The position numbers were made by a program, and so were the translations under genes. 19,215 bases of DNA from CAZAEL01 sp964484135 (lineage in GTDB: Bacteria; Elusimicrobiota; Elusimicrobia; FEN-1173). The notes under the pieces are model-generated. The model had not been told where the DNA came from, ran no database searches, and saw nothing but the letters and a program-made list of their open reading frames with translations. Where the stretch lies: contig CAZAEL010000045.1 in assembly GCA_964484135.1 (NCBI GenBank), forward strand, positions 1-19,215. The letters are read 5' to 3'. This document shows positions 1 through 6,356 of this stretch, piece by piece; the first letter of the stretch is position 1, and each line of letters starts with the position of its first letter.

Positions 1-1568
1 CCCAGACCGCGCTCACGCTGCACGACGAGCGGGCCCACCTGGACTTTTCGTCGGACCCGCTGGTGGCCCACGAACTGGCCCACCAGTGGTTCGGCGACCT
101 CCTCACCTGCAAGGACTGGCCCCACGCCTGGCTGAACGAGAGCTTCGCCACGTACTTCGAGGCGCTCTTCACGGAGCACGACAAGGGCCCGGACGAGTTC
201 GCCTGGGAGATCCATCAAAACGGGGAGATTTATTTCGACGAGGACAAGGAGCACTACCGCCGTCCCCTCGTGACGCGGGTGTACAAACAGCCGTCGGACA
301 TCTTCGACCGGCATCTGTACGAGAAAGGCTCCCGGGTGCTGCACATGCTGCGGTACCTGTTGGGGGACGACGGTTTCTGGAAGGCCATCCATGCGTACGT
401 GGCCGACAACCGCGCCAAGGTGGTGGAGACGACGGACCTGCTCAACGCCATCGCCAAGGCCACGGGCCGCAACCTGAACCGGTTCTTCGACCAATGGGTG
501 TACAAGGCCGGCCACCCGGAGTACAAGGTGCGGTACTGGTGGGACCCCAAAAAGAAGGAGGCCAACGTCCGGGTGGTCCAGGCCCACAACGCCGACGGGG
601 AGACGGGCCTTTTCTCCCTGCCGGTGGAGTTCGATTTCCACACGGCCCAGGGCCGCAAGCGCTTCAAGGAGACCGTGGAGAGGAAATCCCACCTGTTCGC
701 CTTCCAGCTGCCGTCCGAGCCCTCGCTGGTCCTCTTCGATCCCGACCATTGGATCCTCAAGCGGGTGGATTTCCCGAAACCCGAGGCCATGTGGATCGAA
801 CAGCTCCGGGAGGACCCGCACGTGATGGGGCGGGCGGAGGCGGCCAAGGCCCTGGGCCGGCTGGGCGGCCCGTCCGCGACCGCGGCCCTGGCCGAGGCGC
901 TCTTCCGGGAAAAGTTCTGGGGGGTGCAGGGCGAGATCGCCCAGGCGCTGGGCGCCCTGCGCACGCCCGAAGCCCTGGACGCGCTCCTGCGCGGCCACCG
1001 GGAGCTGGCGCACCCCAAGGCCCGCCGCCTGCTCATCGCGGCCCTGGGGGACGTGCGCGACGCCTCCGTGCGCCAGCGGCTCAAGGCCGCTTACCGGGGG
1101 GAGAAAAGCTACTTCGCCGAGACCCAGGCCCTCAAGTCCCTGGCCCGCACCGGAGACCCGGCCTTCCCGAAAATCTTCGAAGAGGCCATGAAGCGGGACT
1201 CTTGGAACGACGTGATCCGGTCCGGCGCTTTGGAGGCGCTGACGGCCCTGCGCCCAGAAGCGGCGGCGGACGTTCTGAAAAAATACACGGCGCGCGGCCA
1301 TTCCCATCCTTTGCGCATGACCGCGGTCCGGTGCCTGGCCCAGGTGGGGGCCGGACGGGAGGACCTGCAAAAGCACCTCATCGGCCTTCTGGAGGATTCC
1401 CATCTGCTGGTGCAGCTGACCGCGGTGCGGGCCCTGTCCCAGATCGGGGACGAGCGGGCGGTGCCGGCCTTGAAAAAACTGACCACCGGCGATTTGGACG
1501 GCCGTCTGAAGCGCAACGCGGAGGAAGCCGTCCAGAAGCTCCAAAAGGGGATCGAAGAGAAGAAGTAG
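1..1568 (+). CDS. M1-family zinc aminopeptidase with C-terminal HEAT repeats (5' partial)
   Basis: The frame is open to the left edge (first full codon at 3), so the true start and the N-terminal beta domain lie outside. About 521 residues are visible. The M1 zinc site is intact: HELAH at visible residues 23-27 and the third ligand Glu46 in LNESFA, giving HEXXH-X18-E. Tyr106 in LYEKGS matches the transition-state tyrosine. M1 enzymes remove N-terminal residues from peptides; the substrate here is unknown. After a short beta region, about residue 270 to the end is a run of alpha-helical pairs with HEAT/PBS-lyase-like spacing (GRAEAAKALGRLG, LTAVRALSQIGDERAVPALK). The stop is one base before the next ATG, so translation is probably coupled to the 272-residue gene. 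Family assignment is firm; the role of the HEAT tail is inference. Confidence 0.95.
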   Translation, partial: QTALTLHDERAHLDFSSDPLVAHELAHQWFGDLLTCKDWPHAWLNESFATYFEALFTEHDKGPDEFAWEIHQNGEIYFDEDKEHYRRPLVTRVYKQPSDIFDRHLYEKGSRVLHMLRYLLGDDGFWKAIHAYVADNRAKVVETTDLLNAIAKATGRNLNRFFDQWVYKAGHPEYKVRYWWDPKKKEANVRVVQAHNADGETGLFSLPVEFDFHTAQGRKRFKETVERKSHLFAFQLPSEPSLVLFDPDHWILKRVDFPKPEAMWIEQLREDPHVMGRAEAAKALGRLGGPSATAALAEALFREKFWGVQGEIAQALGALRTPEALDALLRGHRELAHPKARRLLIAALGDVRDASVRQRLKAAYRGEKSYFAETQALKSLARTGDPAFPKIFEEAMKRDSWNDVIRSGALEALTALRPEAAADVLKKYTARGHSHPLRMTAVRCLAQVGAGREDLQKHLIGLLEDSHLLVQLTAVRALSQIGDERAVPALKKLTTGDLDGRLKRNAEEAVQKLQKGIEEKK

Positions 1569-1569
1569 G

Positions 1570-2388
1570 ATGTCTTTTTCGGTTCTCCTCAGCCGTCCGG
1601 AACAGCTTCAACCCGACAAGATCGCCCCGCTCCTCGCCGCCTTCCACAAGGTCCCGTCCCTGGACGCCCGCCGCCTGGCCAAACGCGGCTGGGGTTTTTT
1701 GGGCGAGCGCCTGGAGGAAACCCGGGCCCGGCTCCTGGCCGCCCAGGCCGCCGAGGCCGGCGTGGGCGCCCTGCTCCTGGAAGAAAAAGAGGTGGTCTCC
1801 CTGCCGCCTCCCCAGAACGTGCACATGGCCCGTTGCGCGCCGGAGGGGTTTTGTTTCGCCACGGGGTCGGACTCCACGGAGAAATGCGCGGCGTGGGACC
1901 GCGTCCGCCTGCTGGCCGCGGTGGGCCTGCGGGAGGAGGTGTCCCTGACCAAGACCGTGAAGGAAGGCCCCACCCAGGGGCAGAAGCTGGCGTCCCTGGG
2001 CATCACCCTGGCCACGGGCATCCCCGTCCGCCTCGGCGGCAAGGGGAAGGAGGTCCGGAAGACGGTCAAGGAAACGGAATTCTTCATGTACATGGACCTG
2101 TTCACCGCGGAGCCGGCGGAAGGACAACCGGGCCAAGAACGCCTGAGCCGTTTGCACGTCAACGCCCAGGCCTTCAACTTCGCCTCCCTGGGCCCGCGCA
2201 AGGCCGCGGGCGTGTTCGCGAATTTCCGCACCCTGCTTCAGGACGTGGCCCAGGCCGCGGGGAACGTGATCTCCAACAAAGGCGCCAAGATGATTTTGTC
2301 GGGACAACCCCTGTCCCCGTCGCCCTATGACTCCCAGGAGGATTATGAGAAGGAATGCCGCTGGCTCCTCACGCTCGTACGGCGGTAA
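1570..2388 (+). CDS. hypothetical 272-residue protein
   Basis: I do not recognise this family. The frame has the G/C-rich third positions of its neighbours, begins one base after the aminopeptidase stop and overlaps the start of xseA, which supports a real gene. The product looks soluble: no signal peptide and no membrane segment. The N-terminal third is helical and rich in Ala, Leu and Arg. The middle carries a Lys/Gly-rich stretch (GGKGKEVRKTVKETEF, about residues 155-170), then a segment ending in NVISNKGAKMILSGQPLSP. Only a few cysteines are present and they form no metal-binding pattern. Position between a peptidase and exonuclease VII says little about function. An upstream SD is weak, fitting coupled translation from the aminopeptidase gene. 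Confidence 0.8.
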   Translation: MSFSVLLSRPEQLQPDKIAPLLAAFHKVPSLDARRLAKRGWGFLGERLEETRARLLAAQAAEAGVGALLLEEKEVVSLPPPQNVHMARCAPEGFCFATGSDSTEKCAAWDRVRLLAAVGLREEVSLTKTVKEGPTQGQKLASLGITLATGIPVRLGGKGKEVRKTVKETEFFMYMDLFTAEPAEGQPGQERLSRLHVNAQAFNFASLGPRKAAGVFANFRTLLQDVAQAAGNVISNKGAKMILSGQPLSPSPYDSQEDYEKECRWLLTLVRR

Positions 2389-3754
2389 AAGTCCCTCCGC
2401 GCCTTCCGGCCCGTCGGACGAGGCCGTCTTCAGCGTCAGCCGGGTCAACCAATCCATCGCCCGGGTCCTGGAGGAGGCTTTCCCCGCCACTGTCTGGGTG
2501 ACCGGCGAGGTCCAGGGCTACGACCGGGACGCGGCCAAGGCCGCGGACCGGCGGTGGGGCCAGGTGTACTTCGAGCTGGTGGAGAAGGAAGCGGGCAAGG
2601 ACGCGGCCAAGGCCAGCGTGAAGGCGCTGCTCTGGGGCGGCCAGCGGGCCGAGATCGAGGCCAAGTTGGCGGAGGCCTCGGACAAGCTGGCGCTGCGGGA
2701 CGGCCTGCAGGTCAAGCTCCTCTGCGCCGTGGACTTCTACTGGCCCCGGGCCGGGCTCCAGCTCAAGGTGTTGGACGTGGACCCCCGCTTCACCCTGGGC
2801 GGCATGGAGCTGGCCCGCCAAGCGCTCCTGAAGGAACTCAAGGACAAGGGGCTGTTCGACCTGAACCGGGCGCGGCCCCTCCCGCCCGTGCCGCAGGGCA
2901 TCGGCCTCATCACCTCCGAGGGCAGCGCCGCGTACCACGATTTTCTTCACGAGCTCAGGGCCTCGGGGTACTCTTTCCGGATATTCCTGTGGGACGCGCG
3001 CATGCAGGGCGCGGAGACCGAGGCCGGCGTGTGCCGGGGCCTGGAGTTCCTGGCGTCCCTGTCCGAGGTGGAGGCGGTGGCCCTGGTGCGGGGCGGGGGC
3101 TCCCGGTCCGATTTGATCTGGTTCGACCAGAAGGCCGTCGCCCTGGCCGTGGCCCGATGCCCCAAACCGGTGCTGACCGGCATCGGGCACGAGATCGATT
3201 CGTCCGTGGCGGACCTGGTGGCCCACACCTCGCGCAAGACGCCCACGGCCCTGGCCCAGTTCCTCGTGGAAACGGCCCGGGAATTCGAGGCCGGGACGGA
3301 GGCAACCGTCTCGCGGATATTTCAAATCGCGGGCGAGCGGCTGAGGGAGGCGGGCCGAACCCTGGCGGAAAGCGTGCGGCAGGGCCGGCGGTTCGCGGGC
3401 TTGGCCCTGTCCCGCCGCACAGGGGAACTGGCCGAGGCCCTGCGGCGCCTGCGCCTGGGCGCCCGCCACGAACTGGCGCTGGGCCGGGAACGGCTGGAAA
3501 AAACCCCAGCCCTGCTGGCCCGCCTGAGCCGGGAAAGGATCGCCCGCGAAGGGGAAAGGCTGGCCGCGTTCCGCAAGGAGTGCCAATTGAAGGACCCGCG
3601 GCGGCTCCTGGCGCGGGGCTACAGCCTGCTCCTGCGGCAGGGCCGCCTCGTCAAGAGCGTGGAGGACGCGGCGCCGGGCCAGGAGATGGAGGCCCAGGTG
3701 AGCGACGGTTTCCTGTCGGCCCGCGTGTTGTCCGTCCGAAAGGGGACCCCGTGA
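2345..3754 (+). CDS. xseA: exodeoxyribonuclease VII large subunit
   Basis: XseA is the catalytic subunit of exonuclease VII, which with several XseB subunits degrades single-stranded DNA to short oligonucleotides in repair. The protein has an N-terminal OB-fold (about residues 30-130, FSVSRVNQSIARVLEEAF then VWVTGEVQG), the family block GLITSEGSAAYHDF, then VRGGGSRSDLIWFD, TGIGHEIDSSVADLVAHTS and KTPTALAQF, followed by a long charged coiled-coil region rich in Arg, Leu and Glu. Its 469 residues match the family. I chose ATG 2345 because AGGAGG lies at 2336-2341, although spacing is short; ATG 2327 lacks any SD. The start overlaps the upstream gene by 44 bases and the stop overlaps the next GTG by four. 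The first 20 or so residues are Ser/Arg-rich and not conserved. Confidence 0.95.
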   Translation: MRRNAAGSSRSYGGKSPSAPSGPSDEAVFSVSRVNQSIARVLEEAFPATVWVTGEVQGYDRDAAKAADRRWGQVYFELVEKEAGKDAAKASVKALLWGGQRAEIEAKLAEASDKLALRDGLQVKLLCAVDFYWPRAGLQLKVLDVDPRFTLGGMELARQALLKELKDKGLFDLNRARPLPPVPQGIGLITSEGSAAYHDFLHELRASGYSFRIFLWDARMQGAETEAGVCRGLEFLASLSEVEAVALVRGGGSRSDLIWFDQKAVALAVARCPKPVLTGIGHEIDSSVADLVAHTSRKTPTALAQFLVETAREFEAGTEATVSRIFQIAGERLREAGRTLAESVRQGRRFAGLALSRRTGELAEALRRLRLGARHELALGRERLEKTPALLARLSRERIAREGERLAAFRKECQLKDPRRLLARGYSLLLRQGRLVKSVEDAAPGQEMEAQVSDGFLSARVLSVRKGTP

Positions 3755-4317
3755 AACGTTGGCAAGGGAGGGCGGCGGCGGTGGCCTGGGCCCTTTGTCT
3801 GGCGTGGACCCCGGACCTGCGGGCCGGCGGCCCGGCGCCGGGAACGGACGCGATCTGGGAGCAGAGCGGTCCCTCCCCCGAGGAGGAAGGGACCGCCCCC
3901 CGCTCCGCGGAAGAAGCCAAGTGGCGCCGGAACATGGACGAGGCCGCGTTTTGGCGGAACGCCCTGGTGGGCGGCGGGTTCGCGGGCGTGGGGGTGGGCG
4001 CGGCTTTCTTTGTCTCGGGACTCAGCCAAAATTTGAGCGCGGGAGACGTCCCCGGCTGCGTCCGCGACGGGGACAGCGTGACCTGCAACACCCCGGCCGC
4101 CCGGGACGAGGCCCAGCGCCGCATCGATGAGGGGAGGAGCAAGGCGGCCGCGGGCTACGCGCTGGGCCTGGCGGGAGCGGCGGCCGTGGTGGGCGGGCTC
4201 ATGAGCCACAACCGCCTGCGGCGGCTGACGGAGGAAGGGAAGAAAAAAGGGTTTACCCTGGCCCTGACCGGGAACGGCCCGGACAGGCTGGACATGACGC
4301 TGGCCTATCAATTTTGA
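3751..4317 (+). CDS. exported/membrane hypothetical protein between xseA and xseB
   Basis: This 188-residue protein matches no family I know. The GTG start overlaps the xseA stop (GTGA), and the frame keeps the local codon bias to its stop, which lies 11 bases before xseB. The N-terminus is a clear signal peptide: positive n-region (KRWQGR), hydrophobic stretch AAAVAWALCLAW and a likely cleavage after LRA near residue 25. The mature part has a charged helix (about 45-70), a Gly/Val-rich hydrophobic segment (about 72-92), a short loop with a Cys pair (CVRDGDSVTC, a possible disulfide), a charged helix, a second Gly/Ala-rich hydrophobic segment (about 131-150) and a C-terminus ending in LAYQF. 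The aromatic end and glycine zippers suggest an envelope protein. Two inner-membrane helices are the simplest reading. Nothing links it to nuclease function except position. Confidence 0.8.
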   Translation: MKRWQGRAAAVAWALCLAWTPDLRAGGPAPGTDAIWEQSGPSPEEEGTAPRSAEEAKWRRNMDEAAFWRNALVGGGFAGVGVGAAFFVSGLSQNLSAGDVPGCVRDGDSVTCNTPAARDEAQRRIDEGRSKAAAGYALGLAGAAAVVGGLMSHNRLRRLTEEGKKKGFTLALTGNGPDRLDMTLAYQF

Positions 4318-4328
4318 GGGGAGGGTTT

Positions 4329-4583
4329 ATGACTTCCAAAAAGCCGGAAAAAGGTTTGACCTACGCGGCGGCCTCCGAGGAACTGCAAAAAATATTGGAG
4401 GGCCTGGAGCAGGGGGAGATCGACGTGGACGAGCTGTCCGCCCGGGTGTCCCGTGCCGCGGAGCTGATCGAGTTCTGCCAGAAGCGGCTCAGGGACGCGG
4501 AGGTGGAGGTGAAGCGCGTCACGGAACGGTTTGAGAAGAAGCTTTCTTCCGGGACGGAAGAGCCGGAGGAAGACGAGACCTGA
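4329..4583 (+). CDS. xseB: exodeoxyribonuclease VII small subunit
   Basis: XseB is the small helical subunit that binds the coiled-coil arm of XseA in cytoplasmic exonuclease VII. The 84 residues match family length. The core LTYAAASEELQKILEGLEQG, then a helix with LSARVSRAAELIEFCQKRL and a Glu-rich tail, is typical of XseB. I chose ATG 4329 because GGAGG sits at 4320-4324. An in-frame TTG at 4314 would overlap the upstream stop region and is less likely. It is the last gene of the + strand run and is followed 27 bases later by a strong hairpin terminator. Confidence 0.95.
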   Translation: MTSKKPEKGLTYAAASEELQKILEGLEQGEIDVDELSARVSRAAELIEFCQKRLRDAEVEVKRVTERFEKKLSSGTEEPEEDET

Positions 4584-4610
4584 TCCGGACCCCTTTTGGA
4601 CGGACAAAAT

Positions 4611-4647
4611 AAAAAAGGCGAAGGGAGATTCTCCCCTCGCCTTTTTT
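4611..4647. terminator. bidirectional intrinsic terminator
   Basis: Arms 4611-4627 and 4631-4647 form a 17-base-pair stem with one A/C mismatch around a three-base loop (ATT). The outer six pairs are A/T, so each strand reads out as a GC-rich stem followed by a run of six U. It sits between the convergent ends of xseB (+) and the PuuD-like gene (-) and can serve both. Confidence 0.9.
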
Positions 4648-4664
4648 AACGACGGCTTGAAGCC

Positions 4665-5303
4665 TTAAGAGACCTTGGCCACCTTCACGGAGGTCTTATA
4701 CGCCCAGGACACGGCGAACATGGCGATGGCGACGAACACGATGAAGCTCACCAGGTTGAACGCGCCGTAGTGGGGGCCGGCCAGCATGCCGAAGAGCATG
4801 GGCCCGGACAGGAAGGTGTTGATCCGCGAGGCCTTCGTGGCCTTGGCGCGCACCGCGGGGAGCTCTTCCGGGGTGGCCTTGGCCACGCCGCAGAGGCCCA
4901 GGATGCGCTTTTGCGCGGGCCAGATCACGAACCACACGTTGAACCACATGATGGTCCCGAACAGCATGCCCAGGCTGATCCAGATGGCCCGTCCGGTCAG
5001 GCCGAAGGCGTCCCGCCAGAGCGGGGTGGGGCCGAAGCCCGCGCCCGGGATGTACATGTAGTTCATCACGAAGAGGATCAGCCCGGCCAGGAAGGTGATC
5101 ATGGCGCCCCAGCGGAACCACCACAGCGCCCGGGGGAGCAGTTGGGGATTGACGGCCTTCTTGGTGTTGTCGTCGATGGATCCCTGCAGGGGGATGTTCA
5201 CGAAGTTGAAAAAGTACAGGTGCCCGATCCACGTGATGCCCGCGATCACGTGAAGCCACCGGAACAGCAGGTGGAAGTTGCTGAACAAATCAGATAATGC
5301 CAT
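4665..5303 (-). CDS. PuuD urate-hydroxylase-like membrane domain protein
   Basis: The 212-residue protein resembles the N-terminal membrane domain of PuuD-type urate hydroxylases (Urate_ox_N), seen in RWLHVIAGITWIGHLYFF (residues 15-32) and MWFNVWFVIWPAQKRIL. About five hydrophobic helices are visible: residues 12-36, 59-85, 106-131, 161-178 and 182-203. His18, His28 and the His of GPHYG are candidates for heme or metal binding, which is inference. Full PuuD proteins have a longer membrane part and a C-terminal cytochrome c with CXXCH. Both are missing here, so urate oxidation cannot be assumed and a quinone- or heme-linked inner-membrane role is equally possible. No urate-pathway gene is nearby. 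The ATG at 5303 has an excellent SD at 5308-5314. The gene is divergent from the Nudix gene and ends at the shared terminator. Confidence 0.88.
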   Translation of the reverse strand: MALSDLFSNFHLLFRWLHVIAGITWIGHLYFFNFVNIPLQGSIDDNTKKAVNPQLLPRALWWFRWGAMITFLAGLILFVMNYMYIPGAGFGPTPLWRDAFGLTGRAIWISLGMLFGTIMWFNVWFVIWPAQKRILGLCGVAKATPEELPAVRAKATKASRINTFLSGPMLFGMLAGPHYGAFNLVSFIVFVAIAMFAVSWAYKTSVKVAKVS

Positions 5304-5307
5304 GTTT

Positions 5308-5314
5308 CCTCCTT
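5308..5314 (-). promoter_or_regulatory. ribosome binding site of the PuuD-like gene
   Basis: The minus strand reads AAGGAGG four bases before the ATG at 5303. It fixes the start and is among the strongest SD sequences in the window. Confidence 0.85.
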
Positions 5315-5324
5315 TTCCCTTGAT

Positions 5325-5352
5325 ATGATATAAACATGCCCAATTTGGTCAT
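5325..5352 (-). promoter_or_regulatory. putative promoter of the PuuD-like gene
   Basis: On the minus strand ATGACC (5347-5352) and TATCAT (5325-5330) are separated by 16 bases, a 4/6 and 5/6 match to sigma-70 boxes. They lie in an A/T-rich patch that stands out in this GC-rich sequence, 21 bases before the start codon. I found no equally good promoter for the divergent Nudix gene; TTGACG at 5373-5378 has no matching -10 box. Confidence 0.45.
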
Positions 5353-5410
5353 ATATTTGCACATTTGAAGGGTTGACGCAAATCCGGATAAGGAAAAGGC
5401 CGCCGCCGAC

Positions 5411-5872
5411 ATGAAACTCGCCACGCTGTGCTACGTCAAGAAAAACGGCAGGACCCTCATGCTCCACCGGGTCAAGAAAAAGAACGACATTCACGAGGGC
5501 AAGTGGAACGGCCTGGGGGGGAAGCTGGACCCCGGCGAGACGCCGGAGGAATGCGTGGTCCGCGAGGTGCGGGAGGAAAGCGGCCTGCGCCTCCGCCGGC
5601 CCCGCTTGGCGGGGTTCATCACCTTCCCGGGCTTCGACGGGGCGGACGACTGGTACGTCTTCGTCTATGTGGCGACACGGTTCTCCGGCCGGCTCATCGA
5701 ATCCGACGAGGGGCATCTGCGGTGGGTCAAGGACTCGGAACTTTTGAGACTGCCCCTGTGGGAAGGGGACAAAGTGTTTCTGAGGTGGCTCAAACAGCGC
5801 CGGTTCTTCTCCGCCAAGTTCGTGTACAAAAATTTCCGCTTCATCCGCCACGAGGCGGTGTTCTACCGTTAA
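5411..5872 (+). CDS. Nudix hydrolase, MutT/MTH1-like (8-oxo-dGTP diphosphatase)
   Basis: The 153-residue protein carries a complete Nudix box, GX5EX7REUXEEXGU: Gly37, Glu43, Arg51-Glu52, Glu55-Glu56 and Gly58-Leu59. These glutamates bind the divalent metal for pyrophosphate cleavage. The preceding KWNGLGGKLDPGE and the start ATLCYVKKNGRTLMLHRVKK are typical of the MTH1/MutX branch, which removes oxidised purine nucleotides such as 8-oxo-dGTP from the cytoplasmic pool; the exact substrate is inferred. The basic C-terminus (WLKQRRFFSAKFVYKNFRFI) is part of the fold in this group. The ATG at 5411 has only weak purine runs upstream (AAAAGG at 5394-5399), so its translation signal is poor. It appears monocistronic and is followed at once by a terminator. 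Confidence 0.92.
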   Translation: MKLATLCYVKKNGRTLMLHRVKKKNDIHEGKWNGLGGKLDPGETPEECVVREVREESGLRLRRPRLAGFITFPGFDGADDWYVFVYVATRFSGRLIESDEGHLRWVKDSELLRLPLWEGDKVFLRWLKQRRFFSAKFVYKNFRFIRHEAVFYR

Positions 5873-5875
5873 AAA

Positions 5876-5908
5876 AAACACCCCGGACTTTTGGGGTCCA
5901 GGGTGTTT
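5876..5908. terminator. bidirectional intrinsic terminator
   Basis: Arms 5876-5888 and 5896-5908 pair over 13 positions with one mismatch around a seven-base loop. Downstream on the + strand is a T-rich stretch (GGTTGTTTTT). On the - strand the stem is followed by eight U, because the + strand has an A run at 5871-5878. It can end the Nudix transcript and any transcript coming leftwards from the lipoprotein gene. Confidence 0.8.
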
Positions 5909-6086
5909 CGGTTGTTTTTCAAGAGGGCGGCAACGCCTCCGGGATTAGTTCTTGCCTCTGGTTCGGACCGCCGCTTAGCCCGCCGCCGGAAACCTCTCCG
6001 CCGGTTCACCTTCCCTTGCGTTTTCCCGTTTCCATTTCTGAAACTAGGCGATTGTTCGGGCCGGAAAAAATGCCGGCCCTGGATGA
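5909..6086 (-). other. non-coding 178-base stretch, possible 3' UTR or small RNA
   Basis: No convincing gene lies here. Read on the minus strand it runs from the lipoprotein stop to a strong terminator. It holds a perfect seven-pair hairpin GGGCCGG/CCGGCCC (6058-6079, loop of eight with a T run), a small hairpin GTTTC/GAAAC and partial pairing of AGAGGCAA with TTGCC. It may be just the 3' UTR of the lipoprotein mRNA, or a small structured RNA. I matched it to no known RNA family. Confidence 0.35.
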
Positions 6087-6245
6087 TTACTGGGCCTGGC
6101 CGGCCGGCTGGGCTTCGGTCTGCGCCGGAGCTTCGGCGGCGGGGGCCGTGGTCTCGGCGCTCATCTCCACCGGGGCCTCGGCCTTCTTGCAAGCGCCCAC
6201 GAACAGCAAAGCGCCGAGCAGCAAATACACGGGATTGAATTTCAT
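6087..6245 (-). CDS. small Ala/Pro/Glu-rich lipoprotein (52 residues)
   Basis: The frame translates to a typical tiny lipoprotein: start MKFNPVYLLLGALLFVGAC with a lipobox at VGAC (Cys19), then a mature part of only 34 residues. That part is rich in Ala, Glu, Pro and Gln (KKAEAPVEMSAETTAPAAEA) and ends GQAQ. Lipoprotein signal peptidase would cut before Cys19 and leave the tail anchored to the inner or outer membrane. There is no Asp at +2, so outer-membrane sorting is possible. A near-ideal SD lies seven bases upstream. It is downstream of the cyclase gene by 111 bases and could share its transcript. I recognise no family; the low-complexity tail resembles small envelope spacers or linkers. 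Confidence 0.85.
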   Translation of the reverse strand: MKFNPVYLLLGALLFVGACKKAEAPVEMSAETTAPAAEAPAQTEAQPAGQAQ

Positions 6246-6252
6246 TGGTTTT

Positions 6253-6263
6253 TCACCTCCTTT
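6253..6263 (-). promoter_or_regulatory. extended Shine-Dalgarno of the small lipoprotein gene
   Basis: The minus strand reads AAAGGAGGTGA, which pairs over eleven bases with the usual 3' end of 16S rRNA and lies seven bases before the ATG. It is the best SD in the window and strongly supports the short reading frame. Confidence 0.88.
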
Positions 6264-6292
6264 CTAAAAGAGAGAATTTGTAAATTTTCCCC

Positions 6293-6298
6293 ATCATA
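6293..6298 (-). promoter_or_regulatory. possible -10 box for the lipoprotein gene
   Basis: The minus strand reads TATGAT, a 5/6 match to the sigma-70 -10 box, 47 bases before the ATG. No good -35 box sits at the right distance, so this is weak. The rest of the 111-base spacer holds a six-pair hairpin without a U tract on this strand, so the cyclase transcript may read through. Confidence 0.25.
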
Positions 6299-6356
6299 TT
6301 CTTTTTTGCGGGGTTGGGGAAGCCCATCCCCAGGACTTTGTGGGATGATGGAGATT

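Noticed and set aside
86..1948. Long + strand frame overlapping the aminopeptidase and the 272-residue gene
   Set aside because: Low-complexity Gly/Arg/Pro-rich translation; the other frame carries the complete M1 zinc site.
5951..5985. tRNA- or tmRNA-like T-arm (GGTTCGGACC) on the + strand
   Set aside because: The T-loop consensus is broken and no acceptor or anticodon arm can be drawn around it.
5909..6086. Riboswitch (FMN, cobalamin or glycine type), suggested by GGTGAACCGGCGG on the minus strand
   Set aside because: Only short stretches resemble the consensus, the other conserved blocks are missing, and the segment lies downstream of a gene rather than before one.
6315..6335. Terminator between the cyclase and lipoprotein genes
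   Set aside because: TGGGGA/TCCCCA makes only a six-pair stem and is not followed by a U tract on the minus strand.
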